In this document: positions 32,446 to 43,100 of the stretch, in pieces | How the letters are laid out: every line of letters starts with the position of its first letter | Numbering within the stretch: position 1 is the first letter of the stretch | Assembly (NCBI RefSeq): GCF_018881505.1 | Contig: NZ_JACVQC010000001.1 | Coordinates: 1,347,927 to 1,411,926 of the forward strand | Direction of reading: 5' to 3' | DNA length: 64,000 nucleotides | From: Polynucleobacter sp. UK-Mo-2m-Kol15 | Lineage (GTDB): Bacteria; Pseudomonadota; Gammaproteobacteria; Burkholderiales; Burkholderiaceae | The notes under the pieces: model-generated | Seen by the model: only the letters and a program-made list of their open reading frames with translations | What the model was told of the DNA's origin: nothing | The model's database searches: none | Made by a program: the position numbers and the translations under genes

Positions 32446-33807
32446 TTAGGCTTTTTTACTCAATTCTGTAGATTCGTCACCTTGTTTGTATACCAAGATA
32501 GGCTTACCACCCTCGGCAATAGTGCTTTCATCGATAACAACTTTTTGCACATTCTTTAGGGAAGGCAGGTCATACATCACATCCATGAGTGAACCCTCGA
32601 GAATGGAACGTAGGCCTCTAGCACCAGTCTTGCGTGCAATAGCTTTCTTGGCAATGGCTGATAGTGCGGCTGGCCGGACTTCAAGTTCAGAACCCTCCAT
32701 AGTCAAGAGTGCCTGATATTGCTTAACCAAGGCATTCTTAGGCTCAGTCAAAATCTGGATCAGGGCTGTTTCATCCAATTGAGCCAAAGTGGCTACAACT
32801 GGCAAACGACCAATCAACTCTGGAATAAGGCCAAACTTAATTAAATCCTCTGGCTCCACCTCGATTAAGAGGTCGCTTACGCCGCGATCATCTTTACCTG
32901 GGACAGTAGCATTAAATCCAATGCCAGTCTTGGCAGTGCGCTGCTGAATAACTTTCTCAAGTCCATCAAAAGCACCCCCACAAATAAATAAGATATTAGT
33001 AGTATCAACCTGCAAGAAATCTTGGTTGGGATGCTTGCGGCCACCTTGCGGAGGCACAGAAGCCATAGTTCCTTCAACCAACTTCAACAGAGCTTGTTGA
33101 ACGCCCTCACCCGATACATCACGAGTAATGGATGGGTTGTCCGACTTTCGAGAGATCTTATCAATCTCGTCGATGTATACAATTCCGCGTTGCGCTTTTT
33201 CTACGTTGTAGTCACAAGCTTGCAATAGCTTTTGAATAATATTTTCAACGTCTTCACCAACATAACCTGCTTCGGTTAATGTTGTTGCATCAGCCATTAC
33301 AAAAGGAACATCCAGCATGCGCGCTAATGTTTGAGCTAGTAATGTTTTGCCTGATCCCGTTGGGCCGATCAGCAAAATATTACTTTTTGCCAATTCAACA
33401 CCGTCGACCATTGCTTTGGCAGGAGCTTTAGATTCTTTTTTGTCGGCAACCTCAATAGGCTTTCCGTCTTTATCTAACTTTTCTTTTTTTGGCTTTGGCA
33501 AATACTGTAGACGCTTGTAGTGGTTATATACAGCTACCGCCAAAGTCTTCTTAGCGTGATCTTGACCAATGACATACTGATCAAGGTTTTCACGAATTTG
33601 ATGTGGCGTTGGTAAAGACTCATCTCCCTCTAACTTAGGCAGTTTTAACAACTCTTCTTGAATAATGTCTGTGCAGAGATCAATACACTCATCACAAATA
33701 AATACGGATGGGCCAGCAATCAGCTTCTTAACTTCATGCTGACTTTTGCCACAGAAAGAGCAATACAGAACTTTATCTGCAGTATTCGTAGTTTTAATAT
33801 CGCTCAA
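32446..33807 (-). CDS. clpX: ClpX ATPase of the ClpXP protease
   Basis: 453 residues. Zinc-binding domain with C-S-F-C and C-D-E-C (about residues 16-43), Walker A G-P-T-G-S-G-K-T, pore loop G-Y-V-G-E-D, Walker B I-D-E-I-D. A charged insertion (about 100-125, K-K-E-K-L-D... to K-E-S-K-A-P) lies between the zinc domain and the P-loop. The start codon is TTG at 33807: an in-frame TAG lies four codons upstream and no ATG or GTG exists before the zinc domain. It follows clpP by 26 bp and unfolds substrates for it. Confidence 0.97.
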   Translation of the reverse strand: MSDIKTTNTADKVLYCSFCGKSQHEVKKLIAGPSVFICDECIDLCTDIIQEELLKLPKLEGDESLPTPHQIRENLDQYVIGQDHAKKTLAVAVYNHYKRLQYLPKPKKEKLDKDGKPIEVADKKESKAPAKAMVDGVELAKSNILLIGPTGSGKTLLAQTLARMLDVPFVMADATTLTEAGYVGEDVENIIQKLLQACDYNVEKAQRGIVYIDEIDKISRKSDNPSITRDVSGEGVQQALLKLVEGTMASVPPQGGRKHPNQDFLQVDTTNILFICGGAFDGLEKVIQQRTAKTGIGFNATVPGKDDRGVSDLLIEVEPEDLIKFGLIPELIGRLPVVATLAQLDETALIQILTEPKNALVKQYQALLTMEGSELEVRPAALSAIAKKAIARKTGARGLRSILEGSLMDVMYDLPSLKNVQKVVIDESTIAEGGKPILVYKQGDESTELSKKA

Positions 33808-33833
33808 GATGGCCGTCTAAATAGTGATGAGAA

Positions 33834-34463
33834 TTAAGGGCGCTTATCGATGACTTTATCAATCAAGCCATACTCTTGAGCCTGATCAGCAGACATGAAG
33901 TTATCACGATCAGTATCTTTAGCAATAGTCTCAATAGTTTGTCCGGTTCGGTCAGCCAAAATTTTATTCAAACGCTCACGTAAATAGAGAATTTCACGAG
34001 CTTGAATTTCAATATCAGAGGCTTGCCCACGAGCGCCACCTAATGGCTGATGGATCATTACGCGTGAATTAGGCAAGGCATAACGCTTACCTTTCTCGCC
34101 AGCACATAACAAGAATGCACCCATGCTCGCGGCCATACCCATGCACAGAGTGCTTACATGAGGCTTAATAAACTGCATCGTGTCATATATTGCTAAACCA
34201 GCGGATACAGAACCACCAGGTGAATTGATGTACAAAGAAATTTCTTTGTCAGGGTTTTCGCTCTCTAAAAAAAGCAGCTGCGCAATAACTAAATTTGCAG
34301 TTTGATCATTAACTTCACCAACTAAGAAAACAACGCGCTCCCTAAGTAAGCGAGAGTAAATGTCATAGGCCCTCTCACCTCGTCCAGAGGTTTCAATCAC
34401 CATTGGAACTAAACCTAAACCTTTTGGCTCTAAATTCTCAGATTGAAAGTGATTCTGGTTCAT
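33834..34463 (-). CDS. clpP: ClpP protease proteolytic subunit
   Basis: A 209-residue serine protease. Catalytic Ser in G-M-A-A-S-M-G-A (about residue 112) and His in M-I-H-Q-P (about 137), with the Asp in the later D-R-D region. Forms the double-heptamer chamber used by ClpX. Middle gene of tig-clpP-clpX. Confidence 0.98.
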   Translation of the reverse strand: MNQNHFQSENLEPKGLGLVPMVIETSGRGERAYDIYSRLLRERVVFLVGEVNDQTANLVIAQLLFLESENPDKEISLYINSPGGSVSAGLAIYDTMQFIKPHVSTLCMGMAASMGAFLLCAGEKGKRYALPNSRVMIHQPLGGARGQASDIEIQAREILYLRERLNKILADRTGQTIETIAKDTDRDNFMSADQAQEYGLIDKVIDKRP

Positions 34464-34496
34464 GTGATGGGACCTTTATTTAATAATTGGGGTAGC

Positions 34497-35834
34497 TTAG
34501 TTGAGTTTGCTTAGCTCTTCAAAGCTTAACGCTTTATCAACCACTTTAGCTTGCGAAGTGAAAAACTGAATGACGTTATTTTCAAGAACCAGGTTCTCAA
34601 TATCTTTGAGGCGGCTAGGGTTGCTGTAGAACCAACGCACTACTTCTTTTGGATCCTCGTAAGTTGCGGCTTGCTCATCAATCTCCGCTTTAATTTGATC
34701 CGCAGTAGCAGCCAAATTATGCTGTTTAACCAAATCGCTCAAAATCAAACCAAGACGAACGCGTTTGAGGGCTTGCTCAGCAAACATCTCTGCAGGAATT
34801 GGCGCATCTTTAGCATTGGGAATTCCGCGTTGGATTAAGTCTTGACGGGCAGACTCAGCCAAACGCTCTTGCTCTTGAGCAACCAAGGATTTTGGTGTAT
34901 CGAGTTCGCAAATGCTATTGAGCTTTTCCATTACCTCACCTTTTAGCAAGGAGGTAATCCGACGCTTTGTTTCGCGATCTAAATTTTCTTTTACTTCTTG
35001 ACGCATCTTAGTAACGCCACCTTCAGTCACCCCCAAGGACAATGCAAATGCATCATCAATCGCAGGAAGATGAGCCCAGTTCACCGATTTCACGGTGATA
35101 GTGAAATCAGCAGTCTTACCAGCTACCTCTTTGCCGTGGTAATCAGCTGGGAAGCTCAATGGGAAAGTCTTACTCTCACCCGCCTTGAGACCCAATGTAG
35201 CGGCTTCAAACTCTGGCAGCATACGGCCTTCACCAAGAACGTATTCAAAATTTTCAGCTTTGCCACCAGCGAATTCAACGCCATCAATCTTGCCTACAAA
35301 GTCAATCACTACCTGGTCACCAGCTTGAGCGGCTGTATTTTCACCACCGTTGCCATGGGGACCAGCCTCACCGCGAGGATGGTAGTGAACTTGTTGTTTT
35401 CTTAAGACATCTACGGCGCGATCGATCTCTGCATCTGAGATATCTGTTGTGTACTTCGTGACTTCTAACTTAGTAAAATCGCCAATTTTTACATCAGGTA
35501 AGACTTCAAAATACGCTTCAAATACAACATTATCTGCATCTAACTCAGATTTAGGGTCAAAACGTGGCTGACCTGCCAGAAGAATTTTTTCATTTTGAGC
35601 CCATCCGTAGAAGAGCTCAGAAGCTTTATCGAACTGAAGCTCGAAATCCACCTGCATACCGTATTGCTTTTCAACCATACTTTTAGGCACTTTACCAGGG
35701 CGGAATCCCGGAGCTTTCAAGGTTTTACCCAATTTAGCCAAACGGTCTTCTCTTGCCTTAGCCAAATCGGCACGAGCGAACTCTAAGGTCACTTTGCGGT
35801 CTAACTGACCTAAATTTTCTATCTGCACAGCCAT
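34497..35834 (-). CDS. tig: Trigger factor
   Basis: Ribosome-bound chaperone and peptidyl-prolyl isomerase, 445 residues. The ribosome-docking signature G-F-R-P-G-K-V-P is at about residues 43-50, the FKBP-like PPIase domain at about 170-260, and the helical substrate cradle follows. It is the first protein gene of the tig-clpP-clpX run, with tRNA-Leu 57 bp upstream on the same strand. Confidence 0.97.
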   Translation of the reverse strand: MAVQIENLGQLDRKVTLEFARADLAKAREDRLAKLGKTLKAPGFRPGKVPKSMVEKQYGMQVDFELQFDKASELFYGWAQNEKILLAGQPRFDPKSELDADNVVFEAYFEVLPDVKIGDFTKLEVTKYTTDISDAEIDRAVDVLRKQQVHYHPRGEAGPHGNGGENTAAQAGDQVVIDFVGKIDGVEFAGGKAENFEYVLGEGRMLPEFEAATLGLKAGESKTFPLSFPADYHGKEVAGKTADFTITVKSVNWAHLPAIDDAFALSLGVTEGGVTKMRQEVKENLDRETKRRITSLLKGEVMEKLNSICELDTPKSLVAQEQERLAESARQDLIQRGIPNAKDAPIPAEMFAEQALKRVRLGLILSDLVKQHNLAATADQIKAEIDEQAATYEDPKEVVRWFYSNPSRLKDIENLVLENNVIQFFTSQAKVVDKALSFEELSKLN

Positions 35835-35891
35835 TCTCGTCTTTTAATTGAAAATCGGTATATGTGAAGCCCAAGCCAAGTAGCAATCTTG

Positions 35892-35978
35892 TGGTGCGAG
35901 GAGGGGGACTCGAACCCCCACACCATTGCTGGCGTCAGGACCTAAACCTGGTGCGTCTACCAATTTCGCCATCCTCGC
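35892..35978 (-). tRNA. tRNA-Leu (anticodon TAG)
   Basis: 87 nt with a long variable arm and an encoded CCA. The acceptor GCGAGGA pairs with TCCTCGC. The anticodon loop reads TTTAGGT (TAG). It is upstream of tig on the same strand. Confidence 0.96.
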
Positions 35979-36059
35979 GCGAACTCCGCAAACACTACCG
36001 AGCTAAAGCTTCACTCTAAAGACCGTCATTCTACAATGCTTAGCGCTTATGGAGGATAT

Positions 36060-36563
36060 TTAGGCCTTGTAGACCAAAGCTACAGCATGGACAGCAATGC
36101 CCTCACCTCTCCCTAAGTGCCCAAGGGATTCATTGGTTTTAGCTTTGAGGTTGACGTGGCTTGGTGTGACGGCCAAATCTGCTGCAATATTGCGGACCAT
36201 CTCTGGTAAAAAAGTGGCTAATTTCGGCTTTTGACAAATAATCGTTGCATCCACATTACCCACATGAAAACCAGCTGCCTGAACCTTCTGGAGAGCAGCT
36301 CTGAGCAGAATACGGCTATCCATATCCTTAAACTGAGGATCTGTATCTGGGAATAGCTGGCCAATATCATTTAATCCTGCAGCACCTAATAATGCATCCG
36401 TTAAAGCGTGCAATAAGGCATCCGCATCAGAGTGTCCTAGCAACCCTTTATCACTTGGGATATGAACTCCTCCAAGAATGAGCTTGCGACCCTCCACAAG
36501 GGCGTGGACGTCATAGCCTTGGCCAATTCGAAATTGAGGAATATGAGCAGCGCTTGTGGTCAT
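36060..36563 (-). CDS. ispF: 2-C-methyl-D-erythritol 2,4-cyclodiphosphate synthase
   Basis: 167 residues, MEP pathway step five (isoprenoid precursors). The zinc motif G-Y-D-V-H, the paired H-S-D-A-D-A motif and the L-K-A-K-T-N-E motif are all present. It lies 5 bp after ispD, as in many genomes. Confidence 0.97.
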   Translation of the reverse strand: MTTSAAHIPQFRIGQGYDVHALVEGRKLILGGVHIPSDKGLLGHSDADALLHALTDALLGAAGLNDIGQLFPDTDPQFKDMDSRILLRAALQKVQAAGFHVGNVDATIICQKPKLATFLPEMVRNIAADLAVTPSHVNLKAKTNESLGHLGRGEGIAVHAVALVYKA

Positions 36564-36568
36564 GATAT

Positions 36569-37333
36569 TTAAGTTTTATGTTCCAGGGACTGAATTATGG
36601 ATTGCATCAGGTCCCAGTCAGCCGGGTGAGTTACCTTGAAGTTGCGAGTAGCACCCTCAATTAATAAAGGTTTCACTCCAGAAAGCTCCATCGCGCTGGC
36701 CTCATCAGTAATGTCCGCTTCACAACGAATCCCCTCTTCAATTGCATCATGCAGTTGTTTTAAACCAAACATCTGGGGTGTTTGAGCCTGCCAGAGGTGC
36801 TCTCGAGAAATTGTCTTCATCGCCCTACTAGGGTTACCGGCAATCGCAGAATTAGCATCAGCCATTTTTAAGGTATCGGCTAAGGGCATTGCCAAGAGGC
36901 CGCCCTCACCAGCTTGCCTGACAGCATCAATCAGTTTGTGAATCAGCTGAGGGGAAATTCCTGGTCGGGCAGCGTCATGAACCAAGACCCAGTCAGTGTC
37001 GGAAATACCCGCATCGAGCATTGCCGCCAAAGTATTTCTGACTGTTTCTTGACGGGTTGGACCGCCACTGGGGAGGAAATGGACTTTTGTAGATATCTTG
37101 GAGAGCTCGCTCAATATAGGGTTGTCGATAAAACGCTGATTTACGCCCACCCAAATAGAAGCAATTTCTGGTGAATGGATAAAAGCTTCTAGGGCATAGG
37201 CCAACATAGGTTTTCCAGCCAACTCCTGAAACTGCTTTGGCAAGGCTCCGCCCAGTCTAGATCCAGTACCAGCTGTAGGTAATAGAGCGTGGCATTGAGC
37301 CAAAGACTGTAAAGATTGATTTCCAAGGTGCAT
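36569..37333 (-). CDS. ispD: 2-C-methyl-D-erythritol 4-phosphate cytidylyltransferase
   Basis: MEP pathway step three. The nucleotidyltransferase motif [16 protein letters not shown] is seen near the N-terminus, with V-H-D-A-A-R-P further in. The chosen ATG at 37333 gives 254 residues. The frame is open to 37399, but that extension would overlap the start of mfd and has no family resemblance. Divergent from mfd across 23 bp. Confidence 0.94.
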   Translation of the reverse strand: MHLGNQSLQSLAQCHALLPTAGTGSRLGGALPKQFQELAGKPMLAYALEAFIHSPEIASIWVGVNQRFIDNPILSELSKISTKVHFLPSGGPTRQETVRNTLAAMLDAGISDTDWVLVHDAARPGISPQLIHKLIDAVRQAGEGGLLAMPLADTLKMADANSAIAGNPSRAMKTISREHLWQAQTPQMFGLKQLHDAIEEGIRCEADITDEASAMELSGVKPLLIEGATRNFKVTHPADWDLMQSIIQSLEHKT

Positions 37334-37348
37334 ACCTGATTCTATAAT
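37320..37348 (+). promoter_or_regulatory. Candidate mfd promoter
   Basis: TTTCCA (37320-37325), a 17-bp spacer and a perfect TATAAT (37343-37348). The predicted start point is about 37355, only one or two bases before the mfd ATG at 37357. The -35 lies inside the ispD coding region. Confidence 0.6.
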
Positions 37349-37356
37349 GAGCGCAG

Positions 37357-40300
37357 ATGTCTGATGCATTAAAACTAGCACCCCCCATACCCGGGCCACG
37401 GGCTGGGCAGCGCTTTACCTTTTCTGGCTTGGTGGGCTCATCTGATGCGGCATTAATCGCCCAATCGGCCCTGCGCTATCGGTCTGAATTCTCAGTCATG
37501 ATCATTTTTTGTGCGCAAGCACAGGAAGCACAACGTCTCCTTGAGGAAATTCCGGCTTTTGCGCCACAGCTCAAAACACGTCTATTACCCGACTGGGAAA
37601 TTCTGCCCTATGACCATTTCTCCCCACATCAGGATTTGGTCTCAGAACGTTTAGCTACGCTCTACGAATTACTAAACGGTAGTTGCGATATTGTCCTTTT
37701 GCCAATTACAACTGCACTTCAAAGACTTGGCCCGCCAAACTTCTTATCGGGTCATACCTTCTTTTTTAGGCAAAACGACAAGCTCAATGAAGTGGCGTTA
37801 AAACTTCAGCTCCAACAGGCCGGTTACGATCCCGTCAGCTCAGTAATGCGACCAGGTGAATACAGTATTCGTGGTGGCTTAATTGACTTGTTCCCAATGG
37901 GCTCTAGTCTGCCATATCGTTTAGATCTCTTTGGCGATGAGATTGAACAAATTCGGGCTTTTGACCCTGATACTCAGCGCAGCCTTTATCCAGTTAAAGA
38001 AGTACGTTTATTGCCAGGGCACGAATTTCCTTTTGATGATGCTTCGCGCACTGCCTTCCGCGGTAGGTGGCGCGAGGTATTCGAGGGCGATCCAACCCGC
38101 TGCTCAATTTATAAAGATGCCAACCTTGGCATCCCTAGTGCAGGAATTGAATCCTACCTCCCTCTCTTTTTTGAAGAGACTTCCACCGTCTTTGATTATT
38201 TCCCACGCTCAGGCGACCCCGTTTGGTTAGTGAGCATTGGTGATCTTGAGGAGTCTATTAAGGGTTTTTGGAAGGACACTCTTTCTCGATATGAATTCTT
38301 AAAACACGATCTAGATAGACCAATTCTTCCGCCAGCGGAGTTATTTCTAGATGTCGATCAATTCTTTGTGGCAGCTAAACCCAATGCGCGTTTGGTTTTA
38401 AATAAAGAGATTGATAAAGAAGCAAGAGAGATCCCTCAATTTTTAGCTGTACCTGATTTAGCGGTACATCGCCGTGATGCAGATCCAATGAATCGTTTAC
38501 GCACTTTAGTTTCCCAGGAAAAAGTACGCGTACTCATTTGTAGCGATAGCAATGGCCGGAAAGAATCTATTCGCCAACTGTTTGAAGAAAGCAACTCAGT
38601 TCTGGGTCTCAATGGCAACCCACTCTATCCATTAAAGCCAGAGAGTTTTGAAGGTGTTGCTGATTTTATTAAGAGTGCTGCGCTGTTTGGTCTAGTTACG
38701 GCCCAATTATTTAATGGTTTTACTTGGCCATCAGAAAATCTGATTGTTGTTACCGAAGCTGAACTCTTTACAACAACTGCACGTCAACGACGTAAGAGCA
38801 AGGAGAGTGAAAGCGCCGATCCAGACATGCTCTTCAAAGATTTATCTGAGCTCAAGATTGGCGACCCGGTTGTTCACTCCGATCATGGTATCGGTCGATA
38901 TCAAGGTTTAGTTCTTTTAAATTTAGCACCGCCAAAAGAAGAGCCAATTTTTGAAGAGTTCCTGCACTTGGTTTACGCTAAAGATGCCACGCTGTATGTG
39001 CCTGTCCAACAGCTGCAGATGGTGACACGTTATGCGGGCTCTGATCCAGATGCAGCACCGTTACATCAACTTGGCTCAGGTCAGTGGGAGAAAGCAAGAC
39101 GTAAAGCCGCACAACAAATTCGGGATACTGCTGCCGAGTTATTGAGTCTGTATGCAGCCAGGGCTATTCGTAAAGGTCATGCCTTTGAATTTTCCGCCCA
39201 TGATTACGCTGCATTTTCTGAAAGTTTTGGCTTTGAGGAAACGCCGGATCAAGCCAATGCAATCGCTGCAGTCATTGGAGATATGACCAGCGGTACACCC
39301 ATGGATCGACTAGTGTGCGGAGATGTCGGTTTCGGTAAAACTGAAGTTGCCCTTCGCGCCAGTTTTGTTGCTGTAATGGGTGGCAAGCAGGTGGCTATTT
39401 TGGCGCCAACTACCCTACTGGCTGAACAGCACGTAGCCACATGGAAAGATCGCTTTGCTGATTGGCCTGTGCGTATTGTTGAGCTGTCACGCTTTAAAAC
39501 TACTAAAGAAATTAATGCGGCACTAGAAGCGATTGCTAAAGGTGATGCCGACATTATTATTGGTACACATAAGCTACTATCTAAAGAGACCCAGTTCGCT
39601 AATTTAGGCTTAGTGATTGTGGATGAAGAGCATCGTTTTGGGGTTCGTCAAAAAGATGCGCTCAAGGCATTAAGGGCGGAAGTTGATATTCTGACTTTGA
39701 CTGCTACTCCAATTCCGAGAACGCTTGGTATGGCCATGGAAGGATTGCGGGAGTTCTCAGTTATTGCTACAGCCCCACAGAAACGCTTAGCAATTAAAAC
39801 CTTTGTGCGGCGTGAGGGTGATGGCGTTATTCGTGAGGCCATTCTTCGTGAGATCAAGCGTGGTGGTCAGGTTTACTTCCTACACAACGAAGTTGAAACC
39901 ATTCAAAATCGTAAACATGCTTTACAAGAACTGATCCCGGAGGCGCGAATCAGCGTAGCACATGGCCAAATGCATGAGCGGGAACTTGAATCAGTGATGC
40001 GTGAGTTTGTGACTCAACGCACCAATATCCTACTCTGTACTACCATCATTGAAACAGGCATTGATGTTCCAACCGCCAATACCATCATCATGCATCGTGC
40101 AGATAAATTTGGACTAGCCCAGCTACATCAATTACGTGGGCGCGTTGGTCGCTCGCATCACCAGGCCTACGCTTATTTACTCGTACCTGATCCTGAGGCA
40201 CTGAGCAAACAAGCGCAACTGCGTTTAAATGCAATTCAAGCAATGGAAGAACTCGGATCTGGTTTTTATTTGGCAATGCATGATTTAGAGATTCGCGGTG

Positions 40301-40911
40301 CCGGTGAAGTGCTGGGTGATAAACAATCTGGCGAAATCCATGAAATTGGTTTTCAACTTTATACAGAGATGCTTAATCGTGCTGTTAAATCTCTCCGCAG
40401 TGGAAAAGAACCAGATTTACTATCACCGCTTCAGGCGACTACTGATGTGAATTTAGGTATACCCGCCCTCTTTCCTAACGACTATTGTCCCGATGTCCAT
40501 GAGCGACTCTCGATGTATAAGCGCTTTGCCGGTACAAATGATTTCTCAGAGCTCATGGGCCTAAGAGAAGAGTTAGTTGACCGTTATGGTGATTTACCTG
40601 ACCAAGCTAAATCGCTATACGAGACTCATCGCTTACGCTTAGAGATGTCAGGCTTTGGAATTAAGAAGATTGATGCGAGCCCAGTATCGATACAGATTCA
40701 GTTCATCCCCAATCCTCCAATTGATCCGATGAAAATTATTCAATTAATTCAATCTTCAAAATATATACAACTGAATGGGCAAGATAAATTAAAAATTCTG
40801 CCGCAAAAAGAGAAAGATTTTGAGAAACTAGAGCAACGCCTAGACCATATCCGGAAGATTCTTAGGGGCCTAAATGAATCTGCCATGCTGAATACTGCTA
40901 AGGCTAATTAA
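37357..40911 (+). CDS. mfd: Transcription-repair coupling factor
   Basis: 1184 residues. UvrB-like N-domains, the RNA-polymerase-interaction domain (start of the L-K-I-G-D-P-V-V-H-S-D-H-G-I-G-R-Y segment near 505), and a superfamily-2 translocase with Walker A G-D-V-G-F-G-K-T-E and D-E-E-H box. It removes stalled RNA polymerase at lesions and recruits UvrA. Full length. No clear Shine-Dalgarno precedes the ATG, in line with the promoter position. serB follows after 20 bp. Confidence 0.97.
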   Translation: MSDALKLAPPIPGPRAGQRFTFSGLVGSSDAALIAQSALRYRSEFSVMIIFCAQAQEAQRLLEEIPAFAPQLKTRLLPDWEILPYDHFSPHQDLVSERLATLYELLNGSCDIVLLPITTALQRLGPPNFLSGHTFFFRQNDKLNEVALKLQLQQAGYDPVSSVMRPGEYSIRGGLIDLFPMGSSLPYRLDLFGDEIEQIRAFDPDTQRSLYPVKEVRLLPGHEFPFDDASRTAFRGRWREVFEGDPTRCSIYKDANLGIPSAGIESYLPLFFEETSTVFDYFPRSGDPVWLVSIGDLEESIKGFWKDTLSRYEFLKHDLDRPILPPAELFLDVDQFFVAAKPNARLVLNKEIDKEAREIPQFLAVPDLAVHRRDADPMNRLRTLVSQEKVRVLICSDSNGRKESIRQLFEESNSVLGLNGNPLYPLKPESFEGVADFIKSAALFGLVTAQLFNGFTWPSENLIVVTEAELFTTTARQRRKSKESESADPDMLFKDLSELKIGDPVVHSDHGIGRYQGLVLLNLAPPKEEPIFEEFLHLVYAKDATLYVPVQQLQMVTRYAGSDPDAAPLHQLGSGQWEKARRKAAQQIRDTAAELLSLYAARAIRKGHAFEFSAHDYAAFSESFGFEETPDQANAIAAVIGDMTSGTPMDRLVCGDVGFGKTEVALRASFVAVMGGKQVAILAPTTLLAEQHVATWKDRFADWPVRIVELSRFKTTKEINAALEAIAKGDADIIIGTHKLLSKETQFANLGLVIVDEEHRFGVRQKDALKALRAEVDILTLTATPIPRTLGMAMEGLREFSVIATAPQKRLAIKTFVRREGDGVIREAILREIKRGGQVYFLHNEVETIQNRKHALQELIPEARISVAHGQMHERELESVMREFVTQRTNILLCTTIIETGIDVPTANTIIMHRADKFGLAQLHQLRGRVGRSHHQAYAYLLVPDPEALSKQAQLRLNAIQAMEELGSGFYLAMHDLEIRGAGEVLGDKQSGEIHEIGFQLYTEMLNRAVKSLRSGKEPDLLSPLQATTDVNLGIPALFPNDYCPDVHERLSMYKRFAGTNDFSELMGLREELVDRYGDLPDQAKSLYETHRLRLEMSGFGIKKIDASPVSIQIQFIPNPPIDPMKIIQLIQSSKYIQLNGQDKLKILPQKEKDFEKLEQRLDHIRKILRGLNESAMLNTAKAN

Positions 40912-40931
40912 TTATCTATCGCTTACTAAAT

Positions 40932-41822
40932 ATGTCCAGTCACTTCACACTTGTAGCAATTGCCAATAACCCGATCCCCAATGAGTTAAGTACTGCACTC
41001 ATGGAACGGGCAAAAGTTTTAGGGATTGAAATTACCGGAGATGTCGAGGAAAGTAAGCCCTCAAAATACTTTACCGCCCGCTGGACTTGTGTCAAAGCCT
41101 TAGCATCCGAAGCAAGAATGACTATGCGAGATATCGCTGGTAAATACGATGCAGATTTAGCCTTTCTTTCAGCTGGATATAAGCCAGATGAAGTGAAGGT
41201 GTTAGCAATGGATATGGACTCGACCCTAATTAATATTGAGTGCATTGATGAGATTGCTGACTTCACTGGCAAAAAGGCGGCGGTTTCTGAAATTACCGAG
41301 GCCACCATGCGAGGTGAGATTAGGGACTTTAAAGAAAGCTTGCGTAGACGCGTAGCACTTTTATCTGGCGTATCCGCAGACGTATTGGCCTCAGTCTATA
41401 AAGAGCGTTTGCGACCAAATCCTGGCGCTGCTGAATTATTAACTGGGGCAAATATAAGCGGGCTTTATACATTGCTTGTTTCCGGTGGCTTTACCTTCTT
41501 TACCGAAAAGCTACAGAAGGAATTAGGATTTAAGCAAACTCAAGCCAATACCTTAGAAATCATTGACGGCAAATTAACGGGCAAGGTCATTGGCGATATC
41601 GTTGATGGCGCAGCTAAAAACTCTTATTTAGAGCAAGCCTGCGTTCTCATGAATTGCCATAAAAAGAACTCTATTACCATAGGTGATGGATCTAACGATT
41701 TACTGATGATGCATGGCTCTGGCATCAGCATTGCCTACAAAGCAAAACCCATCGTCAAAGAAAAAGCCGACGCGGCTTTTGACCGAGTCGGCTTAGATGC
41801 TGCCTTATTACTGATAGCCTAA
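40932..41822 (+). CDS. serB: Phosphoserine phosphatase
   Basis: A 296-residue HAD hydrolase completing serine synthesis. The nucleophile motif D-M-D-S-T at about 95-99, then the Ser/Lys motifs and the late G-D-G-S-N-D. An N-terminal extension of about 85 residues is as in proteobacterial SerB. It converges on the thiolase gene with 12 bp between and no visible hairpin. Confidence 0.96.
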   Translation: MSSHFTLVAIANNPIPNELSTALMERAKVLGIEITGDVEESKPSKYFTARWTCVKALASEARMTMRDIAGKYDADLAFLSAGYKPDEVKVLAMDMDSTLINIECIDEIADFTGKKAAVSEITEATMRGEIRDFKESLRRRVALLSGVSADVLASVYKERLRPNPGAAELLTGANISGLYTLLVSGGFTFFTEKLQKELGFKQTQANTLEIIDGKLTGKVIGDIVDGAAKNSYLEQACVLMNCHKKNSITIGDGSNDLLMMHGSGISIAYKAKPIVKEKADAAFDRVGLDAALLLIA

Positions 41823-41834
41823 ATCTTACCTATA

Positions 41835-43019
41835 TTAGAGGCGCTCAAAAATGGTGGCAATCCCTTGTCCACCACCAATACACATTGTTACCAAGGCATA
41901 TTTGCCTTGAACGCGATGTAACTCATGAATGGCTTTAGTAGCAATTGCAGCACCAGAGCAACCGATTGGATGACCCAATGCAATAGCACCACCGTTTACA
42001 TTGGTCTTCGCTGGGTCTAAACCCAAGCCTTTAGTAACGGCCAATGCCTGGGCAGCAAAGGCTTCATTCGATTCAATCACATCGATTTGGTCTAATTTTA
42101 AGCCAGCACGCTCAAGCGCAATCTTGGTGGCTGGGATTGGACCTTCACCCATGATGTGATTTGGAACGCCAGCAATCGCATAAGAAACTAAGCGAGCGAT
42201 TGGCTTGTGACCAGCCTTCTTAGCCGCTTCAGCCTCAGCCAATACGAAGAAAGCAGCGCCATCATTAATACCAGATGCATTGCCTGCAGTAACGCTACCA
42301 CCTTCTTTTTTGAAGACTGCCTTCATCTTCGCCAAAGTTTCCATTGTGGTATCTGGCTTGCAATGTTCATCGGTATCGAAGACCACATCACCCTTGCGAG
42401 TTTTAATAGTGATTGGAACGATTTGAGATTTGAAGCGCCCTTCTTTAATTGCATGTGCAGCTCGACGATGTGACTCAACCGCAAGAGCATCCTGCTCTTC
42501 GCGGGTCAACTTCCATTTCTCAACAAGGTTCTCTGCAGTAACACCCATATGACCAACTCCAAATGGATCAGTCAAAACAGACACCATCAAATCGATCATT
42601 TTGGTATCACCCATGCGTGCGCCACTGCGCATTGCTGGTGAGCCATACATACCGCGAGACATCACCTCAACACCGCCACCAACGCCATAATCACAATCAC
42701 CCAGCATGATTGCTTGAGCTGTTGTCACAATCGCTTGCAAACCGGAGCTGCACAAACGGTTCAAGGCCATCGCAACTGACTCCATAGGAAGGCCAGCTTG
42801 AATTGAGGCCACGCGCGCAACATAGGCGTAGCGATTATCGGTTGGAATGGTGTTGCCTACAGTAATGTAATTAATTAATGCTGGGTCTACTCCAGAGCGG
42901 GCTACCGCCTCTTTCATCACGATACCGCCGAGCTCACTTGGCTCGAGGCTACTAAGCGAACCATTAAAAGCACCAATTGCAGAACGTACAGCACTCAAAA
43001 CAACGACATCACGACTCAT
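41835..43019 (-). CDS. bktB: Acetyl-CoA C-acyltransferase, BktB-like beta-ketothiolase
   Basis: 394-residue thiolase. Catalytic Cys in N-R-L-C-S-S-G (about 90), His in G-G-A-I-A-L-G-H-P-I-G (about 350) and Cys in C-I-G-G-G-Q-G. From memory, the run G-D-V-V-F-D-T-D-E-H and the surrounding sequence resemble Ralstonia BktB more than PhaA. BktB accepts propionyl-CoA as well as acetyl-CoA. It lies downstream of phaC-phaB-phaR-rimO on the same strand, 81 bp after rimO, and has its own GGGGA ribosome site. A generic phaA/atoB label is the alternative. Confidence 0.85.
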   Translation of the reverse strand: MSRDVVVLSAVRSAIGAFNGSLSSLEPSELGGIVMKEAVARSGVDPALINYITVGNTIPTDNRYAYVARVASIQAGLPMESVAMALNRLCSSGLQAIVTTAQAIMLGDCDYGVGGGVEVMSRGMYGSPAMRSGARMGDTKMIDLMVSVLTDPFGVGHMGVTAENLVEKWKLTREEQDALAVESHRRAAHAIKEGRFKSQIVPITIKTRKGDVVFDTDEHCKPDTTMETLAKMKAVFKKEGGSVTAGNASGINDGAAFFVLAEAEAAKKAGHKPIARLVSYAIAGVPNHIMGEGPIPATKIALERAGLKLDQIDVIESNEAFAAQALAVTKGLGLDPAKTNVNGGAIALGHPIGCSGAAIATKAIHELHRVQGKYALVTMCIGGGQGIATIFERL

Positions 43020-43100
43020 ATCAATCCCCTTTACGGCGCCTAAATAGGCAAAAAATAATGACTTTACTAGCTGGTTAAAAGACTATTTTTATTCTAATAC

